Made by a program: the position numbers and the translations under genes | The notes under the pieces: model-generated | What the model saw: only the letters and a program-made list of their open reading frames with translations | Database searches by the model: none | What the model was told of the DNA's origin: nothing | Shown here: in pieces, positions 36,001 through 40,228 of the stretch | Numbering within the stretch: position 1 is the first letter of the stretch | How the letters are laid out: the number at the start of each line of letters is the position of its first letter | Source: Actinomycetes bacterium | GTDB taxonomy: Bacteria > Actinomycetota > Actinomycetes > S36-B12 > CAIYMF01 | NCBI GenBank assembly: GCA_021784035.1 | Contig: JAJXTD010000004.1 | Location: 1-40,228 of the forward strand | Direction: 5' to 3' | DNA: 40,228 nucleotides

Positions 36001-38274
36001 ATGTCGTCCCCGTACTCGTCGCCCGTCGCCGGCGCGGCCCGCCGACAGCCCCGGCTGCTGGCCTCGTTCGCCCGTCTGGGGCTCTTCGTCCTCGTGAGCG
36101 TCGTCGCCGGCATGCTCGTCGCCGGTGCGGCGCTGCCGTTCGTCGGCGGCGTCGGCGTCGCGACCCGCACGGCCGTGGAGGACTACGAGGCCCTGCCCTC
36201 CCAGCTCATCGCACCGCCGCTCCCGCAGCGCTCGCGCATCCTCGCCTCGGACGGCTCCGTGATCGCCACGATCTACGAGCAGAACCGCATCGAGGTGCCG
36301 CTGTCGGCCGTGGCGCCGGTGATGCGCCAGGCGATGGTCGCCATCGAGGACCGGCGGTTCTACGACCACGGCGGCGTGGACCCGCGCGGCATGCTGCGCG
36401 CACTCGTCGGCAACACCTCCGGCAGCGGCAGCACGCAGGGCGGTTCGACGCTCACGCAGCAGTATGTGAAGAACGTCTTCGTCGAGAGCGCCGCGACCCC
36501 CCAGGAGGCCGCCGCGGCCCGCGCCCGCACCATCACGCGCAAGCTCAAGGAGCTGCGTTACGCCGTGGCCCTCGAGCGCGTGCTCACCAAGGACCAGATC
36601 CTCGAGCGCTATCTCAACATCGCGTACTTCGGTGCCGGGGCCTACGGCGTCGAGGCGGCGTCCCTGCGCTACTTCTCCAAGCACGCGAGCAAGCTGACGC
36701 TCGCCGAGGCTGCGACGCTGGCCGGCGCCGTGCAGCAGCCGGTCGCCTACGACCCCACCCGCAACCCGAACTCCTCGCAGCGCCGCCGCGTCCAGGTGCT
36801 CAACGCGATGGCCGACGTCGGCTACATCACCCCCGCGCTCGCGGCCGCGACCGGCAAGATCCCCACGAAGAAGTTCCTCAAGCCGTCGAAGACCGCCAAC
36901 GGGTGCACGACGTCGTACGCGCCGTTCTTCTGCGACTACGTCTACCGTCAGCTGCGCAGCAACCCGGCGTTCGGCGCGACCCTCGCGGACCGCGAGCAGC
37001 TGCTTCGCCGCGGCGGCCTCACGATCCGCACGACGCTCGTACCCGCGACGCAGAAGGCCGCGCAGGCCTCCGTCGACAAGTACATCCCGCGCAAGGACAA
37101 GAGCCTCAAGCTCGCCGCCATCACGATGATCGCGCCGACGACAGGCCAGATCGTGGCGATGGCGCAGAACCGGTCCTGGGGGGTCAGCGGCATCGGCAAC
37201 ACGACGTACAACTTCAACGTCGGCACCAAGGACGGCGGCAGCATGGGCGCCCAGGCCGGGTCCACGTTCAAGGCGTTCACCATGGCGGCCGCGTTCATGC
37301 AGGGGCTCTCGCCGTACGAGAACCTCGCCGCACCCCAGACCGCCACGTTCACCGGGTTCAAGAACTGCACGACCGGAGCGCCGTTCGCGCCCTACACCGT
37401 GAACAACTCCACGGGTGCCGGAACGTTCGACATGCTCTCGGGCGCGGCGTACTCGATCAACACCTACTTCATGGCGCTCGAGCAGAAGACCACGCAGTGC
37501 GCCGCGGCCAACGTCGCCACGTCGCTGGGGATGACGCGCGGCAACGGGTCGCCGGTGCAGGCCAACCCGTCGTTCACCCTCGGGACCGACGAGGTCACGC
37601 CGCTCGCGATGGCCTCCGCCTACTCCACCTTCGCGAACCACGGCGTGCACTGCGACCCCGTGGCGATCCTGCAGGTGACCGACCGCGACGGGAAGAACCT
37701 CCCGGTTCCCAAGGCGGCGTGCAACCGGGTCCTCGACCGGCAGGTCGCGGACTCGGTGACGAGCGTCCTCAGCCAAGTCATCGACGGTCCCCTCCCCGGG
37801 CGCACCGGCAAGGCGATGTCGCTCGGCCGCGACGCCGCCGGCAAGACCGGAACCATCAACGACTCCGCCGCCGTGTGGTTCGTCGGCTTCACCCCCGATC
37901 TCGCCGCCGCCGTCGCGACGTACGACCCGCGCGGCGGCTACGGCCACCCGATGAAGAACATCACCATCGGCGGGCGCTACTTCCCCCAGGTGTTCGGCTC
38001 ATCGCTGCCCGGACCCATCTGGAAGCAGGCCATGCTCGCCGCGCTGGCCGGCACGCCGAAGACGCCGTTCGACCTGCAGACCCTCGACGGCCTCGGGACA
38101 TACGTCCCGCCGCCGCCCACGCCGACGGCGTCGCCGTCGCCGTCGGTCTCCGGCTCGCCCGCACCGTCGGTCTCCGGCTCCCCGGCTCCGAACCCCTCGC
38201 CGTCGACGGCCCCGAAGCCGACCGCATCGTCCACACCGGCGGCGACGCCGAAACCGAAACCCAGCAAGACATAG
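36001..38274 (+). CDS. ponA: Bifunctional penicillin-binding protein (transglycosylase/transpeptidase), PonA2-like
   Basis: AIEDRRFYDHGGVDPRGMLRA, GGSTLTQQYVKN, GSTFKAF, SIN, KTGT; Pro/Ser/Thr-rich C-terminus. Confidence 0.95.
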   Translation: MSSPYSSPVAGAARRQPRLLASFARLGLFVLVSVVAGMLVAGAALPFVGGVGVATRTAVEDYEALPSQLIAPPLPQRSRILASDGSVIATIYEQNRIEVPLSAVAPVMRQAMVAIEDRRFYDHGGVDPRGMLRALVGNTSGSGSTQGGSTLTQQYVKNVFVESAATPQEAAAARARTITRKLKELRYAVALERVLTKDQILERYLNIAYFGAGAYGVEAASLRYFSKHASKLTLAEAATLAGAVQQPVAYDPTRNPNSSQRRRVQVLNAMADVGYITPALAAATGKIPTKKFLKPSKTANGCTTSYAPFFCDYVYRQLRSNPAFGATLADREQLLRRGGLTIRTTLVPATQKAAQASVDKYIPRKDKSLKLAAITMIAPTTGQIVAMAQNRSWGVSGIGNTTYNFNVGTKDGGSMGAQAGSTFKAFTMAAAFMQGLSPYENLAAPQTATFTGFKNCTTGAPFAPYTVNNSTGAGTFDMLSGAAYSINTYFMALEQKTTQCAAANVATSLGMTRGNGSPVQANPSFTLGTDEVTPLAMASAYSTFANHGVHCDPVAILQVTDRDGKNLPVPKAACNRVLDRQVADSVTSVLSQVIDGPLPGRTGKAMSLGRDAAGKTGTINDSAAVWFVGFTPDLAAAVATYDPRGGYGHPMKNITIGGRYFPQVFGSSLPGPIWKQAMLAALAGTPKTPFDLQTLDGLGTYVPPPPTPTASPSPSVSGSPAPSVSGSPAPNPSPSTAPKPTASSTPAATPKPKPSKT
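38140..38187 (+). repeat. 24-bp x2 tandem repeat encoding PSVSGSPA in PonA tail
   Basis: ccgtcggtctccggctcgcccgca / ccgtcggtctccggctccccggct. Confidence 0.75.
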
Positions 38275-38318
38275 CGGCGTCGGGCGCGGCGCGCGGGCGC
38301 GGCTGCCGACCGTCCGCG

Positions 38319-38792
38319 CTAGGCGCCGAGCGCCGTCCGCACCGCTGCCGCGACGCGACCTCCCTCGGCCCGACCCGCGACCCGCGGGGTGAGCACCTTC
38401 ATGACCGTGCCCATCGCCCGCGGCGAGTCCGCACCGGACTCGGCCACGGCGGCGGCGACCAGCGCCGCGAGCTCGTCGTCGGACAGCTGGGCGGGCAGGT
38501 AGCCCTCGAGGACGACCAGCTCCGCGCGCTCGCGGTCGGCGAGCTCCGGCCGGTTCGCGTCGTCGTACGCCGCGGCCGACTCGCGGCGCTTCTTGGCCTC
38601 GCGACCCAGCACGGCGAGGACGTCGGCATCGGTCAGCTCCCGGGCCTCCTTGCCGGACACGGCCTCGTTCTTCACCGCCGTCAGGGCCATCCGCAGCGTG
38701 GCGGCGGCCACCTCGTCGCGGGACCGGATCGCGGCCGTCAGGTCCTCGTGCAGTCGGTTCTCCAGGGCGTCCATGCCCCGATCCTCCCCCAT
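38319..38792 (-). CDS. GatB/YqeY domain protein
   Basis: LHEDLTAAIRSRDEVAAATLRMALTAVKNEAV; EGYLPAQLSDDELAALV; AMGTVMKVLTPRVAGRAEGGRVAAAVR. Confidence 0.93.
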   Translation of the reverse strand: MGEDRGMDALENRLHEDLTAAIRSRDEVAAATLRMALTAVKNEAVSGKEARELTDADVLAVLGREAKKRRESAAAYDDANRPELADRERAELVVLEGYLPAQLSDDELAALVAAAVAESGADSPRAMGTVMKVLTPRVAGRAEGGRVAAAVRTALGA

Positions 38793-38836
38793 GGCGACGG
38801 GTCGAGGTTGGCCGGAGCACCGCGGGCCATGGGATC

Positions 38837-39787
38837 GTGGGCCTCGTGCCCCGCCTCTCCAGGACCCTGTTCACCGTCGCCGGGCTCGGCGTCGCCGGTC
38901 TCGCCTACTCGGTCGCCGAGGCCCACCGCTACACGCTCCGCCGGGCCGAGGCGCCCGTGCTCCCCGCGGGGCAGCCGACGCTGCGGCTGCTCCACCTGTC
39001 CGACCTGCACCTGACACCCCGGCACACCGGTCGCATGGCCTGGATCTCGTCGCTCGACGCGCTCGAGCCGGATCTCGTCGTCGTCACCGGCGACTTCCTG
39101 GCCCACCGCGACGCCGTCCCCTCGGTGCTGAGCGCCCTGGGGCCGCTGCTCGAGCGGCCCGGCGTCTTCGTCCTCGGCTCCAACGACTACTACGCCCCGG
39201 CGCCGGTGAAGCCCTGGCGCTACCTCACCGCGCCGTCCGACGTCGACGGGAGCCGGCCCACGCTGCCGTGGGGCGACCTGGTGAAGCGGCTCGGCGAGGC
39301 GGGCTGGCAGGACCTGTCGAACGCCCGCGCCCGGGTGGTCGCCGACGGCCGGCAGGTCGACGTGCGCGGGGTGGACGACCCGCACATCGACCGGGACAGG
39401 TACGCCGAGGTCGCGGGACCCTTCGACCCCACGGCCGACCTCGCGCTCGGCGTCACCCACGCGCCCTACCGGCGCATCCTCGACGACATGGTCGCCGACG
39501 GCGCCGGCCTCGTGCTCGCCGGGCACACGCACGGCGGGCAGCTCTGCGTCCCCGGCTACGGCGCCCTCATCACGAACTGCGACCTGCCCCCGGCACAGGC
39601 CAAGGGCCTGTCGCGGCACGGCCGCCCCTGGACGCCCGGCGACCCGACGGACCCGGGCCTGGGCGGCGCGGACGGCCGCGGCGCCGTCCTCCACGTCTCC
39701 GCCGGTCTGGGCACGTCGCCGTACGCCCCCGTGCGGTTCGCCTGCCCGCCCGAGGCCACGCTGCTCACCCTGACGCCGGTGACCTGA
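38837..39787 (+). CDS. Metallophosphoesterase (Rv3683-like)
   Basis: [71 protein letters not shown]. Confidence 0.93.
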   Translation: MGLVPRLSRTLFTVAGLGVAGLAYSVAEAHRYTLRRAEAPVLPAGQPTLRLLHLSDLHLTPRHTGRMAWISSLDALEPDLVVVTGDFLAHRDAVPSVLSALGPLLERPGVFVLGSNDYYAPAPVKPWRYLTAPSDVDGSRPTLPWGDLVKRLGEAGWQDLSNARARVVADGRQVDVRGVDDPHIDRDRYAEVAGPFDPTADLALGVTHAPYRRILDDMVADGAGLVLAGHTHGGQLCVPGYGALITNCDLPPAQAKGLSRHGRPWTPGDPTDPGLGGADGRGAVLHVSAGLGTSPYAPVRFACPPEATLLTLTPVT

Positions 39788-39852
39788 GCCCGGCACCGGG
39801 CGCGGCGTGCCGAGGGCCGGCCGTCCTCGGGCGACCTCGTCGCGGCCCCGTT

Positions 39853-39882
39853 TTGGTCGGCCCGCCCGCCGCCCCGTAGACT
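39853..39882 (+). promoter_or_regulatory. Probable sigma-70-type promoter of tRNA-Pro
   Basis: TTGGTC - 18 nt - TAGACT, about 12 nt before the mature tRNA 5' end. Confidence 0.6.
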
Positions 39883-39894
39883 TCCCCCGCTCCA

Positions 39895-39970
<76 letters not shown>

Positions 39971-39971
<1 letters not shown>

Positions 39972-40010
39972 TCGATCAGGGACCGGCCCCAGGGCCGGTC
40001 CCTGATCGAT
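39971..40010 (+). terminator. 19-bp perfect inverted repeat (2-nt spacer) just after tRNA-Pro
   Basis: ATCGATCAGGGACCGGCCC ca GGGCCGGTCCCTGATCGAT. Confidence 0.75.
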
Positions 40011-40070
40011 TCCCCGGGTCACCGGGATTCGGGAGGAGCCACCGTCGCGCAGCGACCCCACTGCGACGGT

Positions 40071-40085
40071 TCCCGCCACCCCGAC
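40071..40085 (+). repeat. 15-bp direct repeat of tRNA-Pro 3' end (39955-39969), possible att remnant
   Basis: TCCCGCCACCCCGAC at both sites; second followed by AA instead of CA. Confidence 0.6.
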
Positions 40086-40228
40086 AAGATCCAGCCGGTG
40101 TCTCGGCCCGGTGAACTTCACACCCGTCGCCTTCTGGCGCGGAAGCTTGGCGGTCTCTCGGGCTGAGGCACCCACCTCACGAATGTGGCTGCTGGACGCC
40201 CGATCAGCTTGACGTGCAGGCGGGGCTC

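Noticed and set aside
35845-37947. 700-aa minus-strand ORF antisense to ponA
   Set aside because: Low-complexity Arg/Gly/Val-rich translation typical of the mirror frame of a high-GC gene; ponA on the plus strand has clear domain motifs.

Overview
The window is a high-GC actinobacterial chromosomal segment, densely packed with many 4-bp gene overlaps. Its gene order matches, from memory, the conserved block spanning Streptomyces bldG/SCO3548-SCO3580 and M. tuberculosis Rv3649-Rv3683. The order is: hppA(5' end)<, anti-sigma kinase<, BldG-like STAS<, DEAD/DUF1998 helicase>, nucleotidyltransferase>, Tad/Flp pilus locus (TadE-like x2, DUF4244 pilin, TadC, TadB, TadA, Ssd/CpaE)<, HAD-IB hydrolase>, two tandem membrane-anchored proteins of unknown function>, a structured RNA-like region>, Rv3662c-like protein<, LytS/LytTR two-component pair>, DUF485-like/SSS symporter>, SatP acetate transporter>, acs>, nhaA>, holin-X-like>, epoxide hydrolase>, DUF2510 protein>, MarP protease<, NUDIX<, TlpA redoxin<, nth<, RsiG-like protein>, crp>, MBL hydrolase<, NUDIX<, RidA<, DUF4177<, ArsA/Get3 pair>, WhiB (WblA/WhiB4-like)<, PonA>, YqeY<, metallophosphoesterase>, tRNA-Pro(CGG)>. 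No CRISPR array, transposase or phage gene was seen. The best leads are: (1) a ~300-nt noncoding region with a strong terminator at the position of the 6S-like Ms1/MTS2823/scr3559 RNA; (2) a 60-bp dispersed palindromic element present twice (about 80% ungapped identity); (3) a tandem pair of paralogous Cys-repeat membrane proteins plus an in-frame remnant of a further half-domain after a TGA stop; (4) an RsiG-like protein with two same-register variants of the c-di-GMP motif; (5) an asymmetric ArsA pair in which the second copy lacks the signature lysine; (6) a 15-bp duplication of the tRNA-Pro 3' end. All homology calls come from reading the sequence and recall; no searches were run.
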